Origin: Clostridiales bacterium | Lineage (GTDB): Bacteria; Bacillota; Clostridia; Clostridiales; Clostridiaceae | Assembly (NCBI GenBank): GCA_012519155.1 | Contig: JAAYQS010000182.1 | Location: 1 to 58,688, forward strand | DNA: 58,688 nt | Direction of reading: 5' to 3' | Shown: positions 16,786 through 26,310 of the stretch, piece by piece | How positions within the stretch are numbered: the stretch's first letter is position 1 | How the letters are laid out: every line of letters starts with the position of its first letter | Notes under the pieces: model-generated | What the model was told of the DNA's origin: nothing | What the model saw: the letters and a program-made list of their open reading frames with translations, nothing else | Database searches by the model: none | Translations under genes and position numbers: made by a program

Positions 16786-19143
16786 ATGAATAAAAAATCA
16801 TTAAAAACATTGGAATTTGATAAAATTAAAAATAAAGTAGTAAAATATGCTGTAACATCTGGTGGAAAGGAGATGGCATCAAAGCTTGCACCTTATGAAT
16901 CTGCTTATGAGGTTCGTGAAGCATTAAAGGAAACTAAAGAAGCTTATGATATTTTAGTAAAGAAAGGCAATCCTCCTTTTGAAGGACTTCATGATGTTAC
17001 AGAAAGCTTAGTAAGAGCTGAAAAGGGTGGTACATTATCTCCAGGTCAACTTTTATACATAGGTAATATGTTAAGATGTACAGATAGGCTTAAGCAGTAT
17101 TTAAAGGGAGAAGAGGAAGGTGAAAGCTATCCAAAGCTTGAAGATTTGTCCTATATATTAACTCCTATAAAAAATCTTCAATTAGATATAGAAAAAGCAA
17201 TAGTATCAGAAGAAGAGGTAAGCGATAAGGCTTCTAATACACTTTTTAATTTAAGAAAAAGCATAAAAGAAAATAATTCTAAAATTAGAGATAAGGTAAA
17301 TTCACTTGTTAGAAGTAATGCAAGTTATCTTCAAGATGCAATTTATACTATGAGGGGAGATAGATATGTTCTTCCAGTAAAGTCTGAGTATAAATCTCAA
17401 GTGCCAGGGCTTGTACACGATTCAAGTGCTACAGGTGCTACCCTTTACATTGAGCCTATGAGCCTTGTTAATTTAAATAACGAAATAAGAGAACTAAAAT
17501 TAAAGGAGCAAGCTGAAATTGAAAGAATACTTTTTGAATTAACAAGAAAAGTAAAAGATAACAAAGATATTTGTAAAAGTAACATGAATGTAATAATAAA
17601 AATTGATTTTATTTTTGCTAAGGCTAAATTTTCATCAAAAATTAATGGAATAATGCCGGAGGTAAGAGAAAATGGTTCTTTTGATTTAATTCTTGCAAGG
17701 CATCCATTAATAGATCCTGAAAAAGTTGTTCCATCTGATATTTACCTTGGTGAAAATTTTAAGGCATTAATGATAACAGGTCCTAATACAGGTGGTAAAA
17801 CAGTAACGTTAAAAACAGTAGGTCTTATACATTTAATGGCTCTTAGTGGACTTTTGATTACAGCTAAGGATGGATCTTCTGTAAGCTTTTATAGGGAAGT
17901 TTTTGCAGATATTGGTGATGAACAAAGTATAGAGCAAAACCTTTCAACATTTTCATCTCATATGACAAATATAGTTAATATTATGGCAAATGCAGATAAT
18001 GAATCTCTTGTTTTATTTGATGAACTTGGTGCAGGTACTGATCCTACAGAAGGAGCAGCTCTTGCAATAGCAATAATAGATACATTAAAAGAAAGAAATA
18101 CTAAGGTTATTGCTACAACTCACTATAGTGAACTTAAAGGCTATGCACTAAAAACAAAAGAAGTAGAAAATGCATCAGTTGAATTTGATGTAAAAACTCT
18201 AAAACCTACTTATAGGCTTCTTATAGGTATACCAGGTAAATCTAATGCTTTTGAAATAAGCAAAAGAATAGGGTTAGATTCTTATATAATTGACAGAGCT
18301 AAGAACAACATAGAAAGTGACAATCTTAAATTTGAAGATTTAATACGAGATTTACAAGAAAAGAGTATTATTGCAAATAATAATGCAAGAGAAGCAGAAA
18401 AATTAAAAACAGAAGCTGAAAAAATAAAAACAGAATATGAAGAAAAAATGAAAAAATTAGATATAGTACGTGACAAGGCATATAGTGAGGCAAGAGAAAA
18501 GGCAAAATCAATATTAGAGGATGCAAAGGAAGAAGCTGATGAAATATTAAAGGCTATGAGAGCTTTAGAAAAGATGGGAATAGAAGGGGGCGGAAGAAAA
18601 AGACTAGAAGAGGAACGTAAAAAATTAAAAGATGCCCTAGAAGAAAAAGAAAAGGAACAGCTTAAGGAAAGAGAGAATAAAGGTAAAACTATAACTAAAG
18701 TAAAAGTGGGAATGGAAGCATATCTTCCATCATTAAATCAAAGAGTAATTATAGTTTCCATGCCAGATAATAAAGGTGATGTTCAAGCTCAAGCTGGAAT
18801 AATGAAAATAACAGTAAATATTAAGGATTTACAAGAAGTTGAAGGTCAATCAAAACCTAAGACAAAGAAAAAGAGAGAAGTTAAGCTTAATTTAAAATCA
18901 GTGGAAAGTAGACTTGATTTAAGAGGACTAGATGCAGAGGAAGCTATTTATAGAACAGATAAATACTTAGATGAAGCATGTATGTCAAATCTTGGAGAAG
19001 TAACAATAGTTCATGGTAAAGGAACAGGAGTTTTAAGAAAAGCAATTAGTAATATGCTAAAAAAACATCCACATGTTAAAAGCTATAGACTTGGAGTATA
19101 TGGTGAAGGTGGCGATGGAGTAACAATAGTTGAAATAAAATAA
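16786..19143 (+). CDS. mutS2: Endonuclease MutS2 (ribosome-rescue/anti-recombination ATPase)
   Basis: A 785-residue MutS2, normal length. It has no mismatch-binding domain. The core and clamp regions are followed by the ABC ATPase with Walker A GPNTGGKT (about 332-339), the Walker B region LVLFDELGAGTDPTEGAAL and ATTHYSELK. A long coiled coil (about 510-640), a KOW-like segment and a C-terminal Smr nuclease domain (LDLRGLDAEEA, then VHGKGTGVLRKAI) complete it. In Firmicutes MutS2 acts on collided ribosomes and on recombination intermediates. Start ATG 16786 follows GAGGTG. The 3' end runs straight into a fragment of the intergenic repeat. Confidence 0.95.
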   Translation: MNKKSLKTLEFDKIKNKVVKYAVTSGGKEMASKLAPYESAYEVREALKETKEAYDILVKKGNPPFEGLHDVTESLVRAEKGGTLSPGQLLYIGNMLRCTDRLKQYLKGEEEGESYPKLEDLSYILTPIKNLQLDIEKAIVSEEEVSDKASNTLFNLRKSIKENNSKIRDKVNSLVRSNASYLQDAIYTMRGDRYVLPVKSEYKSQVPGLVHDSSATGATLYIEPMSLVNLNNEIRELKLKEQAEIERILFELTRKVKDNKDICKSNMNVIIKIDFIFAKAKFSSKINGIMPEVRENGSFDLILARHPLIDPEKVVPSDIYLGENFKALMITGPNTGGKTVTLKTVGLIHLMALSGLLITAKDGSSVSFYREVFADIGDEQSIEQNLSTFSSHMTNIVNIMANADNESLVLFDELGAGTDPTEGAALAIAIIDTLKERNTKVIATTHYSELKGYALKTKEVENASVEFDVKTLKPTYRLLIGIPGKSNAFEISKRIGLDSYIIDRAKNNIESDNLKFEDLIRDLQEKSIIANNNAREAEKLKTEAEKIKTEYEEKMKKLDIVRDKAYSEAREKAKSILEDAKEEADEILKAMRALEKMGIEGGGRKRLEEERKKLKDALEEKEKEQLKERENKGKTITKVKVGMEAYLPSLNQRVIIVSMPDNKGDVQAQAGIMKITVNIKDLQEVEGQSKPKTKKKREVKLNLKSVESRLDLRGLDAEEAIYRTDKYLDEACMSNLGEVTIVHGKGTGVLRKAISNMLKKHPHVKSYRLGVYGEGGDGVTIVEIK

Positions 19144-19188
19144 ATTAAGAATTAATAATTAAGATTTTTGCGAGGCAGGAATAAAAAT
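19142..19188 (+). repeat. Structured intergenic repeat, minimal fragment F
   Basis: Only the two outer pieces of the element remain: the 5' edge AAGAATTAATAATTAAG (19147-19163) fused to hairpin H4, ATTTTTGC (19164-19171), loop GAGGCAGGAA and TAAAAAT (19182-19188). The internal 150-plus bases are missing, presumably by recombination at AATTAA. The loop holds the ribosome site of the next gene and the right arm overlaps its ATG. Confidence 0.7.
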
Positions 19189-19609
19189 GGAAAAATATTT
19201 AGTAAGTGCATGTCTTTGTGGTGTAAATTGCAAATATAATGGAAAGAACAATTTAAATGAGAAATGCTTAAAATTGGCAAAGGAAGGTAAAGCAATACTT
19301 ATATGTCCTGAACAGCTTGGGGGACTTACTACCCCAAGAAAACCTTCAGAAATTAATAAAGATAAAGTTATTAATGAAATTGGAGAAGATGTTACATTAA
19401 ATTTTGAAAAAGGTGCTAAAGAAGTATTGAAAATAGCAAAAATTTATAATGTAAATAAGGCTATTTTAAAAGAGGGAAGTCCTTCTTGTGGAGTAAATAA
19501 AATTTATGATGGGACTTTTAGTGGAAATAAAATTAATGGTATGGGGATTTGTGCAAGTCTTTTAAAGGAAAATAACATTAAGGTTATATCATCTGAAGAT
19601 TTAATTTAG
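19187..19609 (+). CDS. DUF523-family protein
   Basis: A 140-residue protein of the DUF523 family. Conserved cysteines appear in SACLCGVNCKYNG at the N-terminus, in ICPEQLGGL and in EGSPSCG near residue 100, which suggests metal or Fe-S binding. The biochemical role is not established. Its start ATG 19187 is served by AGGA (19177-19180), which belongs to repeat fragment F. The start codon lies in the fragment's hairpin arm, so translation may depend on that fold (inference). It lies between mutS2 and pgcA. Confidence 0.85.
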   Translation: MEKYLVSACLCGVNCKYNGKNNLNEKCLKLAKEGKAILICPEQLGGLTTPRKPSEINKDKVINEIGEDVTLNFEKGAKEVLKIAKIYNVNKAILKEGSPSCGVNKIYDGTFSGNKINGMGICASLLKENNIKVISSEDLI

Positions 19610-19672
19610 ATTTAAAAAGAATAGAAAATAATAAAATTATGTCATAAAATTAGATAAATCTAATTAAAATAT

Positions 19673-19700
19673 TTGTAAATCTTTAAAGTTGTTGTATAAT
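19673..19700 (+). promoter_or_regulatory. Promoter of the phosphoglucomutase gene
   Basis: TTGTAA 19673-19678, 16 bases, TATAAT 19695-19700. The TTG start codon follows 35 bases later. Confidence 0.6.
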
Positions 19701-19735
19701 AAGATTAGTATTTTAGTACTTAGGAGGGTTTTAGA

Positions 19736-21460
19736 TTGTATGAAGAAAAATATCAGGCATGGTTAGATTCACCTATAATTAGTGAAGATATTAAAAATGA
19801 GTTAAGAAACATCAAAGACGAAAAAGAAATTGAAGACAGATTTTATAAAGATCTAGAATTTGGAACAGGTGGTCTTAGAGGTATAATGGGCGCTGGTTCA
19901 AACAGAATGAATATTTACACAGTTTCAAAGGCTACTCAAGGATTTGCAGATTACTTAAATCAAAATTTTGATAATCCTTCAGTTGCAATTGCATATGACT
20001 CAAGAAATATGTCAGATGAATTTGCAAAGGCAGCTGCACTTACATTATGTGCAAATGGCGTAAAGGTTAATTTATTTGAAAGCTTAAGACCAACACCAGT
20101 ATTATCATTTACTGTTAGATATTTAAATTGTCAAGGTGGTATAGTTGTAACTGCTTCACATAATCCAAAGATATACAATGGATATAAAGTTTATGATGAA
20201 TTTGGTGGACAGGTTACTGATAACAAGGCTGGAAAGGTAATTGATTGTGTTAATGCAGTATCAGACTTTAGCATGATAAAGACTATGGACGAAAAAGAAG
20301 CTTTAGAAAAAGGACTTTTAAAATATATAGGCGAAGATGTAGATAAGGCTTATATTGAAAAAGTTAAATCTTTAACTATAAGAGAAGATTTAGTAAAGGA
20401 AAAAGCTAAAGATTTAAATATTATATATACTCCAATACATGGTAGTGGAAATGTTCCAGTAAGAAGAGTATTAAAAGAATTAGGATATGAAAATGTTAAT
20501 GTAGTTAAGGAACAAGAATTACCAAATGGTGATTTCCCAACAGCTCCATATCCAAATCCAGAAAAAGCTGAAGTTTTTGAATTAGCTCTTAAGATGGCTG
20601 AAACAGTAAAACCAGATATAATATTTGGTACAGATCCTGATTCAGATAGAATTGGTGTTGTAGTAAATATAGGTGGCGGTGAATACAAAGTTCTTACAGG
20701 AAACCAAACAGGTTTATTATTAACTGATTATGTTTTAGGTTCTATGAAAGAAACTGGTAAGCTTCCATCAAATGGTGTTGTTATTAAAACCATAGTAACA
20801 ACAGAAGGTGCAAGAGCTATAGCTAGTAGTTATGGTGTTGAATTAATGGATGTATTAACTGGATTTAAATATATAGGTGAAAAAATTCATGAATTTGAAG
20901 TAAATAAAGATAAGACTTATTTATTTGGATTTGAAGAAAGTTATGGATATTTAGCTGGAGATTTTGTAAGAGATAAAGATGCTGTTATAGCTTCAATGCT
21001 TATAGCAGAAATGACTCTTTATTATAAATCAAAAGGAATGAGTCTTTATGAAGCATTACTTAACATTTATAAGAAACATGGATTCTATAAAGAAGAATTA
21101 ATTTCAATAGAACTAGAAGGTAAAGAAGGTCAAGAAAAAATTGCTTCATGTATAGATGGATTAAGAAATGAAAAAATTTCAGAAGTAGAAGGAATTAAAG
21201 TAGCAACTAGATATGACTATAAATTAAGTGAAGAAGAAGATTTAGTTAATGGAAAACAATTGGAAATCAAACTTCCAAAATCTAATGTATTAAAATATAT
21301 ATTAGAAAATGGTTCATCATTTGTTGTTAGACCTTCAGGAACAGAACCAAAAATGAAAATTTATTTAGCAGTTAAGGGAACTAGCCTAGAAGATGCTGAA
21401 AAGCAAAATGCTTCTTTCAAAAAAGCTGTTATGGATTTAATAAATGAAAAGTTAAAATAA
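19736..21460 (+). CDS. pgcA: Phospho-sugar mutase (phosphoglucomutase/phosphomannomutase)
   Basis: A 574-residue alpha-D-phosphohexomutase that interconverts glucose-1-P and glucose-6-P (possibly mannose phosphates), feeding cell-surface glycans. Features: the N-terminal FGTGGLRGIMGAGSNRMN, the active-site phosphoserine loop TASHNPKIYNGYKVY (Ser near 140), the metal site GTDPDSDRIG (near 300), sugar loop FGFEESYGY and phosphate-binding RPSGTEPKMKIY near the C-terminus. Start is TTG 19736, seven bases after AGGAGGG. The ATG at 19740 is out of frame. It has its own promoter and terminator, and the surface-glycan genes begin 150 bp downstream. Confidence 0.93.
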   Translation: MYEEKYQAWLDSPIISEDIKNELRNIKDEKEIEDRFYKDLEFGTGGLRGIMGAGSNRMNIYTVSKATQGFADYLNQNFDNPSVAIAYDSRNMSDEFAKAAALTLCANGVKVNLFESLRPTPVLSFTVRYLNCQGGIVVTASHNPKIYNGYKVYDEFGGQVTDNKAGKVIDCVNAVSDFSMIKTMDEKEALEKGLLKYIGEDVDKAYIEKVKSLTIREDLVKEKAKDLNIIYTPIHGSGNVPVRRVLKELGYENVNVVKEQELPNGDFPTAPYPNPEKAEVFELALKMAETVKPDIIFGTDPDSDRIGVVVNIGGGEYKVLTGNQTGLLLTDYVLGSMKETGKLPSNGVVIKTIVTTEGARAIASSYGVELMDVLTGFKYIGEKIHEFEVNKDKTYLFGFEESYGYLAGDFVRDKDAVIASMLIAEMTLYYKSKGMSLYEALLNIYKKHGFYKEELISIELEGKEGQEKIASCIDGLRNEKISEVEGIKVATRYDYKLSEEEDLVNGKQLEIKLPKSNVLKYILENGSSFVVRPSGTEPKMKIYLAVKGTSLEDAEKQNASFKKAVMDLINEKLK

Positions 21461-21479
21461 TAATTATCTATGTACTAAA

Positions 21480-21524
21480 TAAAAGATCTTATTATGCAAA
21501 TAGTAAGGTCTTTTATTATTTTTT
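21480..21524 (+). terminator. Terminator after pgcA
   Basis: AAAAGATCTTATTA with TAGTAAGGTCTTTT around TGCAAA, with minor mismatches, then ATTATTTTTTTATTT. Confidence 0.7.
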
Positions 21525-21615
21525 TATTTAAATTAAAAACTTTCTCTTTTCATTTTAATATTGTATAATGGAACAAGATAAAAAGAACAGGATTTAGAAA
21601 AAGGTGCGTGTAACA

Positions 21616-22710
21616 ATGAACTATAAAGCAGTTTTTAAAGAAAAATTAAGCAATTTATTATTTTTAGAGGTGAATTTTGAAGGATTAAAAAAAAGCATTG
21701 GAATTTCTTCAAATGTAAAGCTTAAGACAGATGATTTATATTTACCAATTAGTTCGAAATATATTACAAGCAATGCGCAAAATACCCTTAAAATAAATAA
21801 TCTTCCAATATATTATTTTATAGAAGGAATGTTTATGGCTCTTGGGGCAGATAAAAATCTTAAATATACTGAAGATTACATTATTTTAATTAATAATATA
21901 AAGGATAGTGAGGTTTGTGGTAGAAGCCTTGTAGCAGATAGAATAAAAAAGGACAATTTAATTGAAGCATACCTTATATTGAAAGGTCTTGTAATATCTA
22001 CAGGTAATGAAGAATATTACAAAAAGTTATTATTAGTAGGGGAAAGCATAAGGGAAAAAGATAGTGCATTTAAGGATAATCTTCTTTCAGATATTGATGA
22101 AGGGGAAGAGGAATTTGAAAATCTACCAGAAAGGGATCTTTATAAAGCAATAATATATAAAGATGATAATGATTATGCAAAAGCAAGAGTTTATATGAAT
22201 GAGTTTATAAACAAAGGCGGCAAGGTAACAAAGGAAATTAAAGTTATTATGAATGACATAGAAAATATAGCCAATTACGAAAAGGCAGTACAATTATTAG
22301 ATACTAAACCAGAAAAGGCTATTGGAATTTTTTTAAGTCTTTTAGAAAACTTTGATAAAAATCCTCTTATATATTATTATTTAGGAGTTGGCTTTAGAAA
22401 AATAGGCAGATATGAAGAAGCTATAGGATATTTACATGAATGTATAAAGCTTGAATCTGGGCTTTTAGAGGCTGTAACAGAACTTGGACTTAACTATGCA
22501 TGTTTGAAAGATTTTGAAACTGCAATAAAATATTTTAGAAAGGCTTTTGAAGCATCAAAAGATGTTGAAATATGTACTAATTTAGTTATGTGCTATTTAA
22601 ATATTGGTGATAATGAAAATGCTAAACTTCATTATAAAATAGCTAAGGATATAGATAGTGAAGATGAAATAGTAAAGAAGCTTGAAAGTACTATTAGAAA
22701 TCTTAAATAG
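21616..22710 (+). CDS. TPR-repeat protein of unknown function
   Basis: A 364-residue soluble protein. Two or three tetratricopeptide repeats are clear in the last 150 residues (PLIYYYLGVGFRKIGRYEEAIGYL, AVTELGLNYACLKDFETAIKYF, EICTNLVMCYLNIGDNENAKLHY). The N-terminal half is not recognised and contains an acidic stretch DIDEGEEEFENLPE. No signal peptide is seen. Start ATG 21616 is nine bases after AAAGGTG. The in-frame GTG 21604 overlaps that site. It heads a run of surface-polysaccharide genes, so a scaffolding or assembly role is possible but unproven. Confidence 0.7.
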   Translation: MNYKAVFKEKLSNLLFLEVNFEGLKKSIGISSNVKLKTDDLYLPISSKYITSNAQNTLKINNLPIYYFIEGMFMALGADKNLKYTEDYIILINNIKDSEVCGRSLVADRIKKDNLIEAYLILKGLVISTGNEEYYKKLLLVGESIREKDSAFKDNLLSDIDEGEEEFENLPERDLYKAIIYKDDNDYAKARVYMNEFINKGGKVTKEIKVIMNDIENIANYEKAVQLLDTKPEKAIGIFLSLLENFDKNPLIYYYLGVGFRKIGRYEEAIGYLHECIKLESGLLEAVTELGLNYACLKDFETAIKYFRKAFEASKDVEICTNLVMCYLNIGDNENAKLHYKIAKDIDSEDEIVKKLESTIRNLK

Positions 22711-22750
22711 TATTTTTACTTTATTATTGCTATACGAAAAGGGGATTTAT

Positions 22751-23464
22751 ATGTATACAAATATATTAGGATACAAAGTTTTTAATAAGAGTTTTGATGA
22801 CTTATTAAGAGAAGTAGATAAAAGAGATAAGGTAAACATAATTTCTGGAAATCCAGAAGTCCTATATAATGGATTAAATAATGACATACTAAATAAAAAT
22901 TTTAATGAAGATTATTCAATTATAATTCCAGATGGAGTAGGAACAGTTTTAGCATCTAAAATGTTAAAAAATCCAGTGAAAGAAAAAATAGCAGGAATTG
23001 AAGTTATGAGGGCACTTTTAGAAAAATGTGCAAAAGAAAAAAAAGGTGTCTATCTATTAGGGGCAAAGGAAGAAGTTTTAAAAGGATGTATCTTAAAACT
23101 TTTAGGTGAAATAGAAGGATTAAATATAGTAGGAAGCCATAATGGGTATTTTGATATAAATAATTGCCAAGATATTATAGCAGATATTAAAAATTCTAAT
23201 GCTTATGCTATATTTGTGGCTATGGGTTCTCCAAGACAGGAAAAATTTATAGAGGAACATAATAATGAACTTCCATGTAAAATATTTATGGGAGTAGGAG
23301 GAAGTTTTGACGTTTTTGCAGGAAATGTTAAAAGAGCTCCTAAGTGGATGATAAATATGGGTCTTGAATGGCTTTACAGAGTTTCTAAGGAGCCATGGAG
23401 AATAAAAAGGTTAACATCAATTCCTAAGTTTTTATGGATGGTTTTTAGAAATAAAAATAAATAA
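22751..23464 (+). CDS. WecG/TagA/CpsF-family glycosyltransferase
   Basis: A 237-residue enzyme of the family that adds N-acetylmannosamine or N-acetylmannosaminuronic acid to lipid-linked intermediates for teichoic acid or similar polymers. Family motifs: IISGNPEVLYNGLNN, IIPDGVGTVLASK, the GVYLLGAKEEVL segment, FVAMGSPRQEKFI and MGVGGSFDVFAGNVKRAPKWM, followed by LEWLYRVSKEPWRIKR. Start ATG 22751 follows AAAAGGGGA. A longer in-frame upstream reading overlaps the previous gene and lacks a ribosome site. It could be TagA of wall teichoic acid synthesis, but the acceptor is not shown. Confidence 0.88.
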   Translation: MYTNILGYKVFNKSFDDLLREVDKRDKVNIISGNPEVLYNGLNNDILNKNFNEDYSIIIPDGVGTVLASKMLKNPVKEKIAGIEVMRALLEKCAKEKKGVYLLGAKEEVLKGCILKLLGEIEGLNIVGSHNGYFDINNCQDIIADIKNSNAYAIFVAMGSPRQEKFIEEHNNELPCKIFMGVGGSFDVFAGNVKRAPKWMINMGLEWLYRVSKEPWRIKRLTSIPKFLWMVFRNKNK

Positions 23465-23490
23465 TATATTTTTTAAAGATAGGTGAAAAA

Positions 23491-25008
23491 ATGAAAAAAG
23501 GAAGCTTAATTAAATCTACCTTAATTGTAATGATAGTTGCTGTGTTAACTAAATTTATGGGAGCTTTTAGAGATATTCTAATAAGTAATAAATTTGGTGC
23601 AAATGCATATACAGATGCCTACAAGCTTTCTGCATCTATACCAGATACTATATTTATGATTATAGGTCTTGCTATATCAACAACATTTTTGCCAATGTTA
23701 AGCAAGGTAAAAGTAAAAAATGGCACAAAGGAAATGCATAAATTTGCCAATAATATAATTAATATATTATTTATAGTGTCTATCATAGTATTTATAATTG
23801 CTAGTATATTTCCAGAAGTTATTGTAAATATAATTGCAAAAGAAGCAAGTGAAGAAACAATTAGCATAACAATTTCTCTTACAAGAATTATTCTTGTGAA
23901 TTTGATTTTTTTATCGGTAAATGCGTGCTTTACAGCCATTCTTCAGGTACATGAGGACTTTGTTATACCATCTATATTAGGACTTTTTTTTAATCTTCCA
24001 ATGATAATATATCTTTTATTTTTTAAAGATTTTAATATTTATGGACTTACAATAGCAAATGTAATTGGAAATTTATTTAGGGTTTTGGTTCAAATACCTT
24101 CCCTTATAAAACATGGATATAAATATGAATTTTTTATTGATCTGAAAGATGAAAGAGTAAAAAGAATACTTGTTTTAATTATTCCAGTTGTAATAGGTGC
24201 TGGTGCAAGTTCTATAAATCTTATAGTAGACCAAAGGATAGCTTCAGGTCTTGGAGAGTCTGTTATAACAAATTTAAATTATGCACAACTTTTAACAACA
24301 TTCATATCTTCAATGGTGAATACAGCTATAACAAATGTTATTTATCCTGTACTTGCAAATAGGATAAGCGAAGGGAAAAATAAAGAGTTTTTAGAAGTAC
24401 TTACAAAGACAATAATATTTTTAGCAATACTTTTAATACCAATAACCTTTGGAATAATTCTTTATAGTTTTGATGCAGTAAAAATAGTTTTTGTTCGTGG
24501 TGAGTATACAATAGAATCAGCTAAAATTGCTTCATCAGCCCTTATAGGCTATGGAGTTGGAATATTTTTTACTGGAATACGTGACATATTAAATTCTACA
24601 CTGTTTTCTATGGGAAGAACAAAAATTACAGCTAAGAATGGCTGTATAGGCGTAGTTATTAATATTATATTAAGCATTGGTTTGTCTAAGGTAATTGGAA
24701 TAAAAGGTGTATCCCTTGCATCTTCAATTGCAATGATAGTAACATCAATACTTCTTTTATATAATATTGTTAAGCTAATAGGAAAAATTAATATAAAAAT
24801 GCTTTTTAACAGGATAATAAAAATAACTTTGTCAGCAGTTGTTATGACAATAATTTTACTTATTGTAAGTAATTTTACTAAAAATATAAATAGTTATGTA
24901 AATTTAATAGCTGGTATTTTAATAGGCAGTTTTGTGTATTTTGCATGTATGTATATGTTTAAAATTCCAGAATTAAAAGAATTAATTAATATAAGAAAGA
25001 TAAAATAA
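23491..25008 (+). CDS. murJ: MurJ-family lipid flippase (MVF/MOP superfamily)
   Basis: A 505-residue membrane protein with about 14 hydrophobic helices and the MurJ-type N-terminus: TLIVMIVAVLTKFMGAFRDILIS, then GANAYTDAYKLSASIPDTIF, LSMLL-like TTFLPMLSKV, and internal VDQRIASGLGESVITNLNYA. MurJ flips lipid II for peptidoglycan synthesis. Because the gene sits among glycosyltransferases, it could instead be a relative that flips another lipid-linked glycan. Start ATG 23491 follows ATAGGTGA. It is co-directional and closely spaced with both neighbours, so likely one operon from 21616 to 28138. Confidence 0.82.
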   Translation: MKKGSLIKSTLIVMIVAVLTKFMGAFRDILISNKFGANAYTDAYKLSASIPDTIFMIIGLAISTTFLPMLSKVKVKNGTKEMHKFANNIINILFIVSIIVFIIASIFPEVIVNIIAKEASEETISITISLTRIILVNLIFLSVNACFTAILQVHEDFVIPSILGLFFNLPMIIYLLFFKDFNIYGLTIANVIGNLFRVLVQIPSLIKHGYKYEFFIDLKDERVKRILVLIIPVVIGAGASSINLIVDQRIASGLGESVITNLNYAQLLTTFISSMVNTAITNVIYPVLANRISEGKNKEFLEVLTKTIIFLAILLIPITFGIILYSFDAVKIVFVRGEYTIESAKIASSALIGYGVGIFFTGIRDILNSTLFSMGRTKITAKNGCIGVVINIILSIGLSKVIGIKGVSLASSIAMIVTSILLLYNIVKLIGKINIKMLFNRIIKITLSAVVMTIILLIVSNFTKNINSYVNLIAGILIGSFVYFACMYMFKIPELKELINIRKIK

Positions 25009-25030
25009 TAAATTAGAAAAGAGGTAAACA

Positions 25031-26305
25031 ATGAAAATATTATTTATAGCTTGTTATTCACCAATTATAAATAATTCAGCAGCTATAGAAACACTGCAGT
25101 ATTTAAATAAGCTTAGTGAAATAGAGGGTAACGAAGTTCATTTATTAACAGTAGATTTCCCAGAGGATTCTATATATTATGACAAGGAATTAAAAAGATT
25201 AATGGATAATAGAATAAAGGTTCATTTAATAAATGGCGGTAAGATTTTTAATAAGTTAGTACCAAGAGTAAAAAAAGATGAAAATTATGAAAATAAACCA
25301 GCTTCCTCTTCAAAAATAAAAATCATGAAGGTGTTAAGAAAGGTGAAAAATTCTATTGTTATACCAGATATGTATAAGGGGTTTGCTGAAAATGGTGCAA
25401 AATATGCATTAGAACTTCAAAAATCAGTTAATTTTGATGTTATATTTTCTATGCATGAACCACCATCATCACATTTGTGTGCATTAAAAATAAAAAAAGA
25501 ATATCCAAGTATTCCATGGATTACATATTGGAGTGATCCGTGGCTTAAAGATTCTACTAGAGAAAATTCTTTTATTATAAAAAAGAAAATAGAAGCAGGT
25601 ATGGAAAAAGAAATAGTAAAATATTCAGATAAATTTGTTTTTGTAACAGAAGCAAATAGGCAAGATTATATTAGTACATATAATATTCCTAAAGAAAAAA
25701 CCTATATAATTACAAGAGGATATGACAAAAAGTTTTTTGACAAATTATATAAGGAAGATGTTCCAGAACTTATAAAATCTGATAAAATAAATATTATATA
25801 TGCTGGAGAAATATTCTCAAAGCTTAGAAATATAAGGCCCTTTATTTATGCTGTTAAGGAAATAAAAAATGAAAATATTGAATTATATAACAAAATGAAT
25901 ATATTGTTTTTTGGAAATATTGATGATGCAGATGCTAAAAGAGAACTTGAAAATTTAGAAGTAGCTAAAGTGTCAAAAAGAATTCCATTTAATGAAGCTA
26001 TAAAATATATGCTTCATTCTCAAATTCTTCTTCTTTTTGGAAATAAAAATTCAAAACAAATACCAGCTAAAATATATGAATATATGGGTGCACAGGGAAT
26101 TATATTTACTATTTATGGTGATGAAAATGATCCAATAAAATCAATAGTTAATGATCATAAAAAGTGTATAAATTCTTTAAATAATAAAGATGAAATAAAA
26201 AAATCTTTAATAAAATTATTAAATATGAAGGATTTTAAAACATTACCTGATGAAAATTATGAATGGGATGAAATAACAAAAAGATTAAATAAAATATTGA
26301 GGTAA
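25031..26305 (+). CDS. Glycosyltransferase, GT4-like
   Basis: A 424-residue cytoplasmic protein with a GT-B layout. The N-terminal acceptor domain begins MKILFIACYSPIINNSAAIETLQYLNKL. The donor domain has KTYIITRGYDKKFF, INIIYAGEIFS and QIPAKIYEYMGAQGIIFTIYGDENDP in place of the usual EX7E glycosyltransferase signature, and an unusually Asn/Lys-rich C-terminus. The family call is fair, but donor and acceptor are unknown. Start ATG 25031 follows AGAGGT. It lies five bases before the next glycosyltransferase. Confidence 0.75.
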   Translation: MKILFIACYSPIINNSAAIETLQYLNKLSEIEGNEVHLLTVDFPEDSIYYDKELKRLMDNRIKVHLINGGKIFNKLVPRVKKDENYENKPASSSKIKIMKVLRKVKNSIVIPDMYKGFAENGAKYALELQKSVNFDVIFSMHEPPSSHLCALKIKKEYPSIPWITYWSDPWLKDSTRENSFIIKKKIEAGMEKEIVKYSDKFVFVTEANRQDYISTYNIPKEKTYIITRGYDKKFFDKLYKEDVPELIKSDKINIIYAGEIFSKLRNIRPFIYAVKEIKNENIELYNKMNILFFGNIDDADAKRELENLEVAKVSKRIPFNEAIKYMLHSQILLLFGNKNSKQIPAKIYEYMGAQGIIFTIYGDENDPIKSIVNDHKKCINSLNNKDEIKKSLIKLLNMKDFKTLPDENYEWDEITKRLNKILR

Positions 26306-26310
26306 ATAAT

